49,619 bases of DNA from Desulfovibrio sp. (GTDB lineage: Bacteria; Desulfobacterota; Desulfovibrionia; Desulfovibrionales; Desulfovibrionaceae), in contig NZ_JAHZAA010000017.1 of assembly GCF_019424165.1 (NCBI RefSeq), forward strand, positions 1-49,619. The letters run 5' to 3'. The position numbers and the translations under genes were made by a program. This document shows positions 1 through 8,903 of the stretch, one piece after another. How positions within the stretch are numbered: the stretch's first letter is position 1; each line of letters starts with the position of its first letter. The notes under the pieces are model-generated. The model saw nothing but the letters and a program-made list of their open reading frames with translations. It made no database searches and was not told the DNA's origin.

Positions 1-39
1 GCGCAGCGTGAAGGCCAGTGCAACTGCCGGGCGAGTCAT
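1..39 (-). CDS. Partial CDS, N-terminal 13 codons only
   Basis: On the minus strand an ATG at 39 overlaps the TGA of the upstream glycosyltransferase gene (ATGA arrangement, 36-39) and stays open to the window edge, reading MTRPAVALAFTLR. The four-base overlap is typical of translational coupling, so this is probably the next gene of the leftward operon that begins with the alpha-oxoamine synthase. Thirteen residues are too few to name a family. It could also be a chance ATG; only the sequence left of the window can decide. Confidence 0.45.
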   Translation of the reverse strand, partial: MTRPAVALAFTLR

Positions 40-1394
40 GCGCCGTCTTCCGCCACGCGGTTTCCGGGAAGGCTCCGGCGGGGGTCATCGTGGCCGTTGT
101 CCCGCTCATGGTGGGCGCGGGCGCATTCCGTCACGTACAGGTCGTATACGGCCGTTATGTTGCGGGCGGGGTCAAAAAGCTTTTCCACCAGGGCGCGGCC
201 CGCTTCGGCCATGTCCAGCGCAGCCTGCCTGTCAGCAAGCATGCGGCGCACGGCATTGGCCAGCGCGCGCGGATCGCGCTGCTGCACCAGAAGGCCGGTC
301 TCGCCGTCAATGATCACCTCGGCAATGCCGCACACATCGGTGGCAATGACAGGCATGCGGTGTGAAAGGGCTTCCATGATCACATTGGGGATGCCGTCAC
401 GGTCGCCGTTGGTATGCACAACGCTGGGCATGATAAGCATGTCGTGATCCAGCATGAAATCACAGATTTTATCGTGGGGGATAAAGCCAGGCATATCCAC
501 AACCCCGGCAAGCCCAAGCGCATCGCGCATCTTTGTCAGCTTGCGCCGCCAGTTGCCGTCCCCCACAAGGGTCAGGGTCACCGGCACGTTTTCACGACGC
601 AGCCGGGCCATGGCCGTAAGCAGTTCGGGAAAGCCCTTGGTACGGGCAAAACGCCCTACAGCCAGCAGGCGGTACGGCGGCTGCATGGGCATGGCGCACC
701 GGCCGCGCGGGCGGAATGTAAGGCTGTTATAGATGGCGTGCACCTTGTCCGCGCTTTCCGGCGGGCAAAAGCTGCGCAACCACTGCACGTTGGTGTGGTT
801 ATTGGTGCGGATGAAGAGCGCATCGCGCGATTTTTCCCGCAGCAGGCCGTCTTCGGGATAGATATCTCCGGCGCGGCCCGTAAAGGCAAAAGGAATGCCG
901 GACATGCGGGAGGCCACCCAGGAGGCGGTGGCAGGCCCGTTGGCCCAGGCCGCATGGATAAGCTGCACGCCATCCCGGCGGCACTGCTCGGCCAGCAGAA
1001 AACCCGCCAGAAAGCACCAGGTATTCTCGCCCACGGCCTCAATGTTGCGCATGCGCCGGAAAAGACCCTCGCGCATAAGCCGCCACACCTTGTCCGGTTG
1101 CTGCCGCAGGGCACGCCAGAAGGCGGCCAGAACCCTGCCCGCGGCCCTGAAGCCCATACGCCGTACAGGGCCGTCATAATCGCGCATCTCTTCGCTGCAG
1201 CCCTTCAGGTTTTCGCCGTACATGCTGTAGGCATAGACCGGAAGGCCCCGCTGTCTGAGCTGTACAACCTCACGGAATATAAATGTTTCCGAGGATAAAG
1301 GGAACCATAGAAGCACATACGCGACAGCCGGGGGCGCCGCCTGCCGGCCGCGCTCTGCTCCCGCTTCTGTGGCATCGCCACTGGTAAAAGACAT
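36..1394 (-). CDS. Glycosyltransferase family 4 (GT-B fold)
   Basis: A 452-residue protein with the layout of colanic-acid-type GT4 enzymes. Near the N-terminus it has the FPxxSETFIFREVVQL signature of an acceptor-binding Rossmann domain. The C-terminal donor domain has a GRFARTKGF segment, then GIPNVIMEALSHRMPVIA and CGIAEVI, the E-x7-E region that binds the nucleotide sugar. There is no signal peptide or membrane span, so it should act on the cytoplasmic face of the inner membrane. The start at 1394 is preferred over 1427 because GGAG lies seven bases upstream. It follows the alpha-oxoamine synthase by 56 bp on the same strand, which suggests it glycosylates the product of that pathway. Donor and acceptor cannot be read from the sequence. 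Confidence 0.88.
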   Translation of the reverse strand: MSFTSGDATEAGAERGRQAAPPAVAYVLLWFPLSSETFIFREVVQLRQRGLPVYAYSMYGENLKGCSEEMRDYDGPVRRMGFRAAGRVLAAFWRALRQQPDKVWRLMREGLFRRMRNIEAVGENTWCFLAGFLLAEQCRRDGVQLIHAAWANGPATASWVASRMSGIPFAFTGRAGDIYPEDGLLREKSRDALFIRTNNHTNVQWLRSFCPPESADKVHAIYNSLTFRPRGRCAMPMQPPYRLLAVGRFARTKGFPELLTAMARLRRENVPVTLTLVGDGNWRRKLTKMRDALGLAGVVDMPGFIPHDKICDFMLDHDMLIMPSVVHTNGDRDGIPNVIMEALSHRMPVIATDVCGIAEVIIDGETGLLVQQRDPRALANAVRRMLADRQAALDMAEAGRALVEKLFDPARNITAVYDLYVTECARAHHERDNGHDDPRRSLPGNRVAEDGA

Positions 1395-1418
1395 GTCGGT
1401 CTCCGCAGCAAACGAGAG

Positions 1419-1436
1419 CCGGGCCATAAGGCCCGG
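1419..1436. other. Intra-operon hairpin
   Basis: A perfect 7-bp inverted repeat (CCGGGCC / GGCCCGG) with an ATAA loop lies between the alpha-oxoamine synthase stop (1451) and the glycosyltransferase start (1394). It has no T-run on the minus strand, so it is more likely an mRNA stability or processing element than a terminator. Confidence 0.4.
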
Positions 1437-1450
1437 CCGGAGTGTTGTTT

Positions 1451-2773
1451 TTATTCGCCCAGGGATTCTTCGGCGTGGTCGCTTTTGTATTTTTCAACAA
1501 TGGCCTGCGCCTTGGGAATCTCTTCTTTCACAGCATCGAGCGCCTTGCGGATATGTTCTTCCGTATGGGCGGCCGAAAGGAAGAAACGCAGCCGGTCTGT
1601 GCCTTCCTTGACTGCCGGAAATGTGATGGGCATGACGTAGATGCCGCGTTTGAACAGGGCGTTGGACAAAAAGCCCGCCACCATGGGGTCGCCCACCATG
1701 ACAGGCACAATGGCGTAGCCTTGGGCCGCGCCTGTATCAAGGCCGATGCTCGAAGCGTACTCCACAAAAAACTTGGAAATCCTCTGCAGCTTGTGTACCC
1801 GTTCCGGCTCACGCAGCATAATGTCCAGAGCCTTGTGGCAGGCCACGGCAATAACCGGGGGCATGCCCACGCTGAACACAAAGCCCGGTGAACCGTACTT
1901 GAGAAATTCCACCAGCTCATGCCGGCCGGCAATAAAGCCGCCGCACCCGCACATGGACTTGGAGAGCGTGCTCATCCACATGTCCACTTCATTGGCGTCA
2001 ATGCCGAAATGCTCGTGAGCGCCGCGTCCGGTTGCGCCCAGCACCCCCAGCGAGTGAGCCTCGTCCACCAGCAGCATGCAGTCATACTGCTTTTTCAGCC
2101 GGATGATGCGGGGCAGGTCGGGGATGTTGCCGTCCATGCTGAACAGGCCTTCGGTAACGATAATGGCCCGCTTGTGGTCTGCGCGCTTGGCCTTGAGGAT
2201 TTCTTCAAGGGCATCGCAATCGTTGTGATTATACGAGTAGCGCGCCGCGTGGGACAGGCGCGCGCCCTGAATCAGCGAATTGTGGGCCAGGCCGTCGTGA
2301 AAGATGGCGTCGCGATGGCCGAGCAAAAAGCCCAGAGTGGATACGTTGGTGGCGTGGCCGCTCACGTACACGATACTGTCTTCCACGCCATACAGATCAG
2401 CGAAAGCGCGCTCCAGCGCACGGTGGGGCGGGCGCTCGCCGCCCACAAGGCGGCTGGCCCCGGCGGAAGTGCCGTATACGGCGGCGGCTTCGGTGACGAC
2501 CTCGGTTATTTCCGGATGGGCGTTGATATCCAGATAATCGTAGGTGGAAAAATTCAGATATTCTTTGCCTTCAATAAGCGTGGTGGCCTTGGCCGCGCGC
2601 TCGTGGCAAAGAAAAAGAGGATTTTCCATCCCCATCTTGGCTCCCATCTCCACAAGCCGGTCAAAGGCGAGCTTGGAACGCATGCGGCTGAAACCGCCGG
2701 CGGAGCTTTCAGTAGCGGCAGCGGTTGTTGATGCCGCCTCTTTTCCGGCCTGACAGGAATGGTCTTTCTTCAT
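1451..2773 (-). CDS. Alpha-oxoamine synthase (KBL/BioF/SPT-like, PLP-dependent)
   Basis: A 440-residue PLP enzyme of the alpha-oxoamine synthase group, which condenses an acyl thioester with an amino acid, releases CO2 and gives an aminoketone. Visible signatures: NFSTYDYL near the N-terminus, GTSAGASRLVGG, the DEAHSLGVLG stretch (PLP-ring Asp and His) and the Schiff-base lysine K272 in STLSKSMCGCGG. The protein carries about 45 extra residues before the core. ATG at 2773 has AGAGG upstream; the in-frame ATG at 2797 has none. It is divergent from the PKS-like gene at 3103, an arrangement suggesting that the acyl donor is carried by a polyketide-type ACP rather than CoA. BioF (biotin synthesis) or Kbl are possible by fold, but no biotin or threonine genes are nearby. 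Amino-acid substrate is unknown. Confidence 0.85.
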   Translation of the reverse strand: MKKDHSCQAGKEAASTTAAATESSAGGFSRMRSKLAFDRLVEMGAKMGMENPLFLCHERAAKATTLIEGKEYLNFSTYDYLDINAHPEITEVVTEAAAVYGTSAGASRLVGGERPPHRALERAFADLYGVEDSIVYVSGHATNVSTLGFLLGHRDAIFHDGLAHNSLIQGARLSHAARYSYNHNDCDALEEILKAKRADHKRAIIVTEGLFSMDGNIPDLPRIIRLKKQYDCMLLVDEAHSLGVLGATGRGAHEHFGIDANEVDMWMSTLSKSMCGCGGFIAGRHELVEFLKYGSPGFVFSVGMPPVIAVACHKALDIMLREPERVHKLQRISKFFVEYASSIGLDTGAAQGYAIVPVMVGDPMVAGFLSNALFKRGIYVMPITFPAVKEGTDRLRFFLSAAHTEEHIRKALDAVKEEIPKAQAIVEKYKSDHAEESLGE

Positions 2774-3102
2774 GCCTTGTCCTCTTAATTTGTCCAAAAA
2801 ACGCGCCTATCCGCACCCTGCGGCGAGCCGCCGGGCACAGAGCGCAACTTTGTAAGGAGCCAGTATAGCCAAAGCGCGAAGCTATGGCAAGTGGGGAATG
2901 ACAAATACACACCAGACCGCAAAACCGGCTTCCAGCAAGACTTCAGGCACTGCGGGCGGTTTGCCGCGCGCACTTCCGGCGCACATTTACCGCTGCGCTT
3001 CTGGACAAGCACTGCGATATGCCCTAACATAACACCCTTAGCCGATCTGAGATCACGGTTCGGCCCTTTTTGACCAACCGCGCTCCACAGGCTTGAAATT
3101 TT
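2774..3102. promoter_or_regulatory. Divergent intergenic region of the PKS/oxoamine-synthase cluster
   Basis: This 329-bp gap separates the two divergent operons and must carry both promoters. It is less GC-rich than its flanks around 2885-2930 and 3010-3040. The leftward gene has AAGAGG before its ATG. The rightward gene has no clear ribosome binding site, so its start is less certain. I see no convincing sigma-70 or sigma-54 pair and no strong palindrome. Confidence 0.5.
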
Positions 3103-6100
3103 ATGCAGCAATATCCTGCTCCTCAATACGGTAAAAACCGTGCACCGCAAAGCGCCGTTCTTTCCGGCGGCCTGCTTGTTGTGTCGCTTTCCGGCGCCGC
3201 GTTTTCACGTCCCGTCCCGGAGGATTCCGGCTCCGCCAGGCAACCTCTCCTCACAGGGCAGGTCTGCGCCCAGACCCTGGCCCGCCAGTGCTTTGACTGG
3301 CTCACCCATGCGGAAGATTCCGGCCCCGTCATGCTCTGGCTTTGCTGGAACGAGCAGAAGCCCCCCACTCCGTTGGCCCAGCCTCTGGCGCTTGCCCTTG
3401 AAGGCCTGCAAAACCTCTGGCGTATCGGGCCGGTCCGGCTACAGTGCGAGCCCTTCGCGCCCGGCCTTATGCAGGAGGCTGAAAAACTCTTGCGCCACAT
3501 GCCGGAACAGGGGGGCAACGCCGTGGAAGCCCCCGGCGAAAGCATCCCCGGAACGCCGACCCAATGCCCCCTGGGGGCAGACCAGCACCTGCAGCCCGAG
3601 ACAGGGCGCGTGCCGACCATTCTTTTGCTGGACTTCACGGCCGATGAGGACGGCAGGCTGCATTGCCAGCCCCTGCTGCTGCGCCTGCCCGCGCCCACCC
3701 CGCCCTGCTGCGACACACTTACATGCCGCAAAAGCCCGTCCCGCGACATACAGGAACAAACAGGCGCACACGCCGCACCCACGCCCTGCCGCCAAGCCGC
3801 AGCGGTCACGGTTGCCGCCCCCGCGCCCGCCATGCCCGGCACAGCCGACGCCCATGCCGCGCCTGGCGAGATCATACTTGACGGAGTGCGCTACGCGGAA
3901 CTTCCCCAGGACGGCACACTATGGCGCATAGGCGCCACCAATCCCCTGTGGCGGCAGGAACTTCTTGCCTTGCCACGCAATCCCGATGCTGCCGCGCTTG
4001 CGGCTCTTGAGCCACGCGGCCTGTGGATATCCCCTGCCCAGACGCCGCCGCCCCTGGCCGTCATGTGCTGCGGGCTTGGTTCGGTCTGGCCGGGCATGGG
4101 CCGTGAACTGTACGACAGTTTCCCTGTGGCGCGCGCGGCCATGGACCGCATCGCCGCCGTGGCGGACTGGGACGTGCTTGGCCTTATGGATGAAAAGGAC
4201 GTGGAAAAGGTCAGCCTCACCCGCTGGCAGTCGCCCTACTTTTTCATGCTTGAGTTTGCGCAGTGGAGCGTGCTTTCTTCGCTGGGTTTGCGTCCCTCAC
4301 TCTTTTGCGGCCATAGCCTGGGCGAACTTATCGCCCTCTGCTTCAGCGGCATCTATTCGCCCGAGGTGGCCTGGTATATTCTGGACACGCGCGCAGTACA
4401 CATGGCCGAGCTGGAGGCCGCGGCCACACGCGAGACAGGCATGATGGCCGTGCACGCCAGCGCGGAGGTCGTGGAAGAAATCCGCGCCACCTGGCCGACC
4501 CTGTACGTATCCAATTATAATACCCCCCAGCAGTTCATCCTCAGCGGCCCGCGCGAAGCCCTGCAGGAAGCCCGCAAGAGCATGCGCAAACGGCGCATAC
4601 CGGCCATTGTGCTCAACGTAAGCATGGCGTTCCATCATCCGAGCATGCGCGTGCTGCGCGATCTTTCGCTGCGCCGCCTCAATGCCCTCGAAATGCACGC
4701 CCCCCACAGCCCCATGCTCAGTTGCATAACCACCGGCCTTTACCCGGATGACCAGCCTTCCATCTGCCGCCACATTACCGACCTGGATGAAAATTCCGTC
4801 CGCTGGACCGAGTGTGTGCATGCCATGTGGAACAGGGACGGTATCCGGCATTTTGTGGAGTTGGGACCTCAGGACACCCTTTGCGGCCTTGTCCGGGACA
4901 ACGAAGCCCGCGCCCTCTGCCTGTCGGCCGGGCGCAAGGGCAAGGAAGTTGAAGGCATGCGTCAGGCGTGCGCACAGCTCTACGCCCTCGGCCATCTGCG
5001 CGAAAGCGCCATCCGGGCGCGCTTCACCACCACGCACGACGGCGGCGATGCTGCGGCTGCCGCGCGCACACCGCTGCCACACTGCGGCCTTGTACCCGCC
5101 GGAACGCCGGACACCGCCTGCCCTGTGGCACACGACGCGCAAAACGCGCCGCCCACCGAAGCTGCGCTGCCGTCCGAAGCACCGTCCGCGCCTCTTTCAA
5201 GGGTGGAAGAAACAACGGCATCCGTTTCCGCCGCCGCTGCGCTGCGCGTCGTCATGGACGTGCTGGCCCGCGCCAGCGGACGGCCAGCGGAAGAGCTGCG
5301 TCCAGAAATGGACCTGCGCTATGACCTGGCCCTGCGCTCCAGCCGCTTTCCGCTCATTATTCAGGAAGTGGAAAAAGCGCTGGATATCACCGTCAATTTT
5401 GAAGATCTGCTCAAGGTTTCCACCATAGGCGATCTGGCACGCATTCTGGGCGGCCCCCTCTTTGCCGAAGGCGGTCAGGAATCCGTAACAACAGGCGCAA
5501 GCCCTTCCCGCCGTGCAGCACTGGCCTGCGCCTGCGCTCCCCTGGGTCGTTTTGCGCCTCTGCCGCGGCATCAGCCGGAAGAAAACACTCAAGCAGAGGA
5601 TGCCGCAAACCAGGCACAAAGCGTCCCCGCCCAACTGCCACTGGACCCCTGCGGACAGGGGCTGCCCATTCGCAAAGGCGACGTGCTGGCCCTGCTCTTT
5701 TTTGAGCCTGACCTTTTGCCCGCGCTCATGAGCGGGCTTGCGCCGCTGGGCTGCGTACTGGCCGTGCCGAAAGAGCAGCTTGAAGCCTGCGCTCCCCTGG
5801 CCAAAGCCGGTTCGCGCCTTGTACCCCTTGACCTGCGCATACGCCTGCCGCACAGCGCCACAGAGGCGCTGGCCCTTGCCGAAGAAACCCGCATGGCTCT
5901 TGACGCTCTGGCCCACCGTGAGGGCCGCGTGGACGGCCTCATCTTCGCACCCGCCGCCCTTGCGCAGCCGGATGGAGCAGCCCGCGGCCCCGCCTCTTCA
6001 GATGCCGGCTTCGCCGAGGCCCGCATGCCGGAAGTTCTGGAAGCCGCCATGCGCTCCTCCCTGGGGCATGGCCTGCGCTACGCCTGCCTGTGCAGTCTGC

Positions 6101-7368
6101 TTCTGCCCGCACGGGAAAACATGTATTGCGACGGCTCGCTGGAAAAATGCCTCGACACGCTGGGGCAGGAAGCGGGTGTAGCCGTACGCGCCGTGCGTCT
6201 GCTTGAACCCAGCCTGCGCGCCGGGCTCAACGAATGGGGCGACCTGCTGGCCCGCGAACTGCTGCGCGGCGCAACGGGGCATGTATTTTGGGCGCGGCAC
6301 ACCGCCCTGCCGCACCGTGCTGAACCCGGCCACCGGGCTGAGCACGCCCCGACGGACGCGGGCCTGGCCCTGGTCGAGCGGCCCCGCTTCTACCCCCTGG
6401 TTTTTCCCGATCCGCACCCGCCATACCGCGGCACGGCCACGCTGTTTCAGGGCAACTGCCACTATTCGCGCTTTGCCGACACGGATCTGGCCCTGCACGG
6501 CGGGCAGCCGGGCAATGCCCTTGGCGAAAACACGCCCTGGTTGCCGACAAACCGCGCCCTTGCGGCCCTGCTGGAAGCCTCCAGCCTGTGGCTGCCCTGG
6601 CTTACCGTAACCGGTTTTTCAGACCTGCGCTTTCATGAGCCGCCGCTGTTGCCGCCCGGCATCACGCGTGAATGCCGCCTGACCGTGGAGGCCGAACCCT
6701 GGCTCATGCAGGACGGCGTCATGACCCGCATGTGCCGGGGCGATCTGGCCGTGCGCGAAATTACGGCCAACGGCAGGCATCTCGGCCAGTACGCCCCTGT
6801 AGCCGGGGGCATGACCCTGCTGGCTGCGGACAGTGGGCAGGTCCCCCCCCTGTGGCCGCACGAGGCCGGTATTTTCGAAAAAAACGGCGATGCCGCGGTT
6901 CCCGGTCTGGACACCGAACTTTTTTATGAGGCCGTCGGCCTTGGCGCGCCCTGGCGCATGTTACAGGATTTTTTGATTTTACCAGAGCACAGATACGCGG
7001 CGCGCCTTAATCCGCCGCATGCGGCCATTGCCCCCGAGGGCAATAAAGGCTATGCTGATGTTCTGCATGTGGTGGAGGGAATGGTGCAGGCTGCCTGGCT
7101 GTCTATCGCCCAGGAAGCTGAACATACCAGCGCGGGCATAACAGCGGTGGCCGATGCGGTACGCTGCTGGCGGCTGCACGCGGCTGGTTTTATCCGATTC
7201 GGGGCCGAAAGGGGCAAAGGGCCGTGGCATGTGGTGCTGCGCCGCTCATGGTCGGATCCCCGGCTGCTGCGTTTTGACGGCCAGGCCGTTGACGAACGCG
7301 GCCGCGTCTTCCTCACTCTTCATCATCTGGAATTTGACCGGCGGGACCACGGACCCATCGCGCCTTAG
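3103..7368 (+). CDS. Polyketide-synthase-like protein: AT-ACP-degenerate KR-degenerate DH, no KS
   Basis: A 1,421-residue multidomain protein. Residues 1-310 match no domain I recognise and hold a Pro/Ala-rich linker. Residues 315-630 form an acyltransferase with the GHSLGE nucleophile elbow (S405) and the AFHH histidine (H511). Residues 700-765 look like an acyl carrier domain; its attachment motif reads DLALRSS, so Ser746 is kept but the usual preceding Asp is Arg. Residues 857-1065 resemble a ketoreductase fold without a glycine-rich NADPH loop. Residues 1093-1415 resemble a double-hotdog dehydratase, but the usual HxxxGxxxxP motif is not evident and the second motif has Glu for Asp. No ketosynthase (CSSS or HGTGT) is present. 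It heads a four-gene rightward run with export genes. The start is uncertain because no ribosome binding site precedes it. Confidence 0.8.
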   Translation: MQQYPAPQYGKNRAPQSAVLSGGLLVVSLSGAAFSRPVPEDSGSARQPLLTGQVCAQTLARQCFDWLTHAEDSGPVMLWLCWNEQKPPTPLAQPLALALEGLQNLWRIGPVRLQCEPFAPGLMQEAEKLLRHMPEQGGNAVEAPGESIPGTPTQCPLGADQHLQPETGRVPTILLLDFTADEDGRLHCQPLLLRLPAPTPPCCDTLTCRKSPSRDIQEQTGAHAAPTPCRQAAAVTVAAPAPAMPGTADAHAAPGEIILDGVRYAELPQDGTLWRIGATNPLWRQELLALPRNPDAAALAALEPRGLWISPAQTPPPLAVMCCGLGSVWPGMGRELYDSFPVARAAMDRIAAVADWDVLGLMDEKDVEKVSLTRWQSPYFFMLEFAQWSVLSSLGLRPSLFCGHSLGELIALCFSGIYSPEVAWYILDTRAVHMAELEAAATRETGMMAVHASAEVVEEIRATWPTLYVSNYNTPQQFILSGPREALQEARKSMRKRRIPAIVLNVSMAFHHPSMRVLRDLSLRRLNALEMHAPHSPMLSCITTGLYPDDQPSICRHITDLDENSVRWTECVHAMWNRDGIRHFVELGPQDTLCGLVRDNEARALCLSAGRKGKEVEGMRQACAQLYALGHLRESAIRARFTTTHDGGDAAAAARTPLPHCGLVPAGTPDTACPVAHDAQNAPPTEAALPSEAPSAPLSRVEETTASVSAAAALRVVMDVLARASGRPAEELRPEMDLRYDLALRSSRFPLIIQEVEKALDITVNFEDLLKVSTIGDLARILGGPLFAEGGQESVTTGASPSRRAALACACAPLGRFAPLPRHQPEENTQAEDAANQAQSVPAQLPLDPCGQGLPIRKGDVLALLFFEPDLLPALMSGLAPLGCVLAVPKEQLEACAPLAKAGSRLVPLDLRIRLPHSATEALALAEETRMALDALAHREGRVDGLIFAPAALAQPDGAARGPASSDAGFAEARMPEVLEAAMRSSLGHGLRYACLCSLLLPARENMYCDGSLEKCLDTLGQEAGVAVRAVRLLEPSLRAGLNEWGDLLARELLRGATGHVFWARHTALPHRAEPGHRAEHAPTDAGLALVERPRFYPLVFPDPHPPYRGTATLFQGNCHYSRFADTDLALHGGQPGNALGENTPWLPTNRALAALLEASSLWLPWLTVTGFSDLRFHEPPLLPPGITRECRLTVEAEPWLMQDGVMTRMCRGDLAVREITANGRHLGQYAPVAGGMTLLAADSGQVPPLWPHEAGIFEKNGDAAVPGLDTELFYEAVGLGAPWRMLQDFLILPEHRYAARLNPPHAAIAPEGNKGYADVLHVVEGMVQAAWLSIAQEAEHTSAGITAVADAVRCWRLHAAGFIRFGAERGKGPWHVVLRRSWSDPRLLRFDGQAVDERGRVFLTLHHLEFDRRDHGPIAP

Positions 7369-7436
7369 CGCGTTCCCGCCGCAACAACCGTGACCATACC
7401 AACGCGCCGGGCGCGCGAGCCTGTAAAGGGTGCCAG

Positions 7437-8903
7437 ATGCCGCATAACGCACGTACTTTCCTTCCAGCGCGGACCTATCTTCCGCTGCTGCTCGTTCTGA
7501 CCCTTCTTTTCTCTGCCTGTGCCTCCAACAAGGCGGGACTCAAGTCGCCGGAACTGCCCGCCAGACACTGGCTGGAAGAGGCTCCCGGCGTGCCGGTAGA
7601 AAACAAGGCCAAGCTCGAGGCTGCGGTTCCCAACCTTTATGATCCCGCCAAGGTCTTCACCTTTGAAGACTGTGTTTTTCTTACCATCCAGCAGTCACCG
7701 CTTCTGGTCAACAGCGCGGTTGACCTGGAAATCAAGCGTGTTGCCCTTACCGATGCCGTGTGGAAATACCTGCCCGAACCACGCATGACCATGCAGGTTA
7801 CCAACAACCTCACGCGCTACAACATGGACCACAAGGACACCCCCGGCGACTACGGGCGTGCCAAATTTACCGTGGGCTTTCACGCTGCCTTTCCCAATCC
7901 TGTGGCCGCCTATTTTGAACATCAGGTGCAAAAGGCCATGGTCAACCTGGCTATCTCCACGCACCGCAAGGCCGTGGGCGAAGCGATCTACAAGATCGGC
8001 CAGGCCTACCTGCAACTGCAGGCACAGAAAAAAATCGTCAAGGCACAGAAAGATCTGCTGCCCATCGGCAAGGAACTGGTTTCCTACTGGCAGCAGGTGG
8101 AAGCCGTTGACGGCCGTCAGGGTGTTTCTCTCAATCTGGCGATGCAGCACCAGCGCGAGCTTGAGCTTATGCTGGAGCAGACCAAGATGAAAGAAACCAT
8201 GCAGCTTACCCAGCTCAAGATCCTCGCGGGCGTGGATCCGCAGCAGCGCCTGGATGTGGACACCTCCAGCGCCGAAGAAATCCTGCGCGACTTTAACGGA
8301 CGCAAGCTCAAGTGGGACGAACGCTGGACCACCACCGAAGACGATCTGCTGCTGCGCGGCCAGATCAAGCTTGGCGACTATAACATCATGGTTGCCTGGG
8401 CACAGTATATTCCCGACATGAGCATCGCCATCGACAAAAACCCGCCCGCCGGTCAATATCAACCCTCCAGCGGCAGCGAAGATACCTTCCTGCACCTGAA
8501 TTTCAGTTTCCCCTTGCTGGACTGGGGCCGCCGCTACCGCGGCGTGCAGACTGCCCGCATGCAGAAGGCGCAGGCTTTTCATGAGATGGCCCGCAAGCGC
8601 ACCGACTATTCCAACCGGTGGCTGCAGGCCGAACAGAGCGTGGCCCTGGCCGAAACCGAGCTCAAACTGGCACGTACGCGCTTTGACACGGCAGCCATGC
8701 AGTTCAAGGAAGCCCACATTTCTTTCAACGAAGGCATCGCCGAACTGCCCGCCGTGGCCGACAAGCAGGAAGCCATGGTGCAGGCCCAGGTGGCCCTTAT
8801 TCGCGCCGAGCTGACCTGCGAGCTGGCCCAGCTTGAATGGATGCACCTTTCCACGGTCCTTCAGGAACATTTCCTCGGCCTGCCCGCCAAAGAGGTGCTG
8901 TAA
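7437..8903 (+). CDS. TolC-family outer-membrane efflux lipoprotein
   Basis: A 488-residue protein with a signal peptide ending in a lipobox-like LFSAC, so it is probably lipid-anchored in the outer membrane. The mature part has the long amphipathic helices of outer-membrane factors, in two structurally similar halves (about residues 75-260 and 300-470). It should form the exit duct of a tripartite export machine. AAGGG lies six bases before the ATG. It starts 68 bp after the PKS-like gene and its stop overlaps the start of the HlyD-type gene (TAATG), so the two are co-translated. The cargo is inferred to be the product of the neighbouring biosynthetic genes; no sequence feature proves it. Confidence 0.85.
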   Translation: MPHNARTFLPARTYLPLLLVLTLLFSACASNKAGLKSPELPARHWLEEAPGVPVENKAKLEAAVPNLYDPAKVFTFEDCVFLTIQQSPLLVNSAVDLEIKRVALTDAVWKYLPEPRMTMQVTNNLTRYNMDHKDTPGDYGRAKFTVGFHAAFPNPVAAYFEHQVQKAMVNLAISTHRKAVGEAIYKIGQAYLQLQAQKKIVKAQKDLLPIGKELVSYWQQVEAVDGRQGVSLNLAMQHQRELELMLEQTKMKETMQLTQLKILAGVDPQQRLDVDTSSAEEILRDFNGRKLKWDERWTTTEDDLLLRGQIKLGDYNIMVAWAQYIPDMSIAIDKNPPAGQYQPSSGSEDTFLHLNFSFPLLDWGRRYRGVQTARMQKAQAFHEMARKRTDYSNRWLQAEQSVALAETELKLARTRFDTAAMQFKEAHISFNEGIAELPAVADKQEAMVQAQVALIRAELTCELAQLEWMHLSTVLQEHFLGLPAKEVL

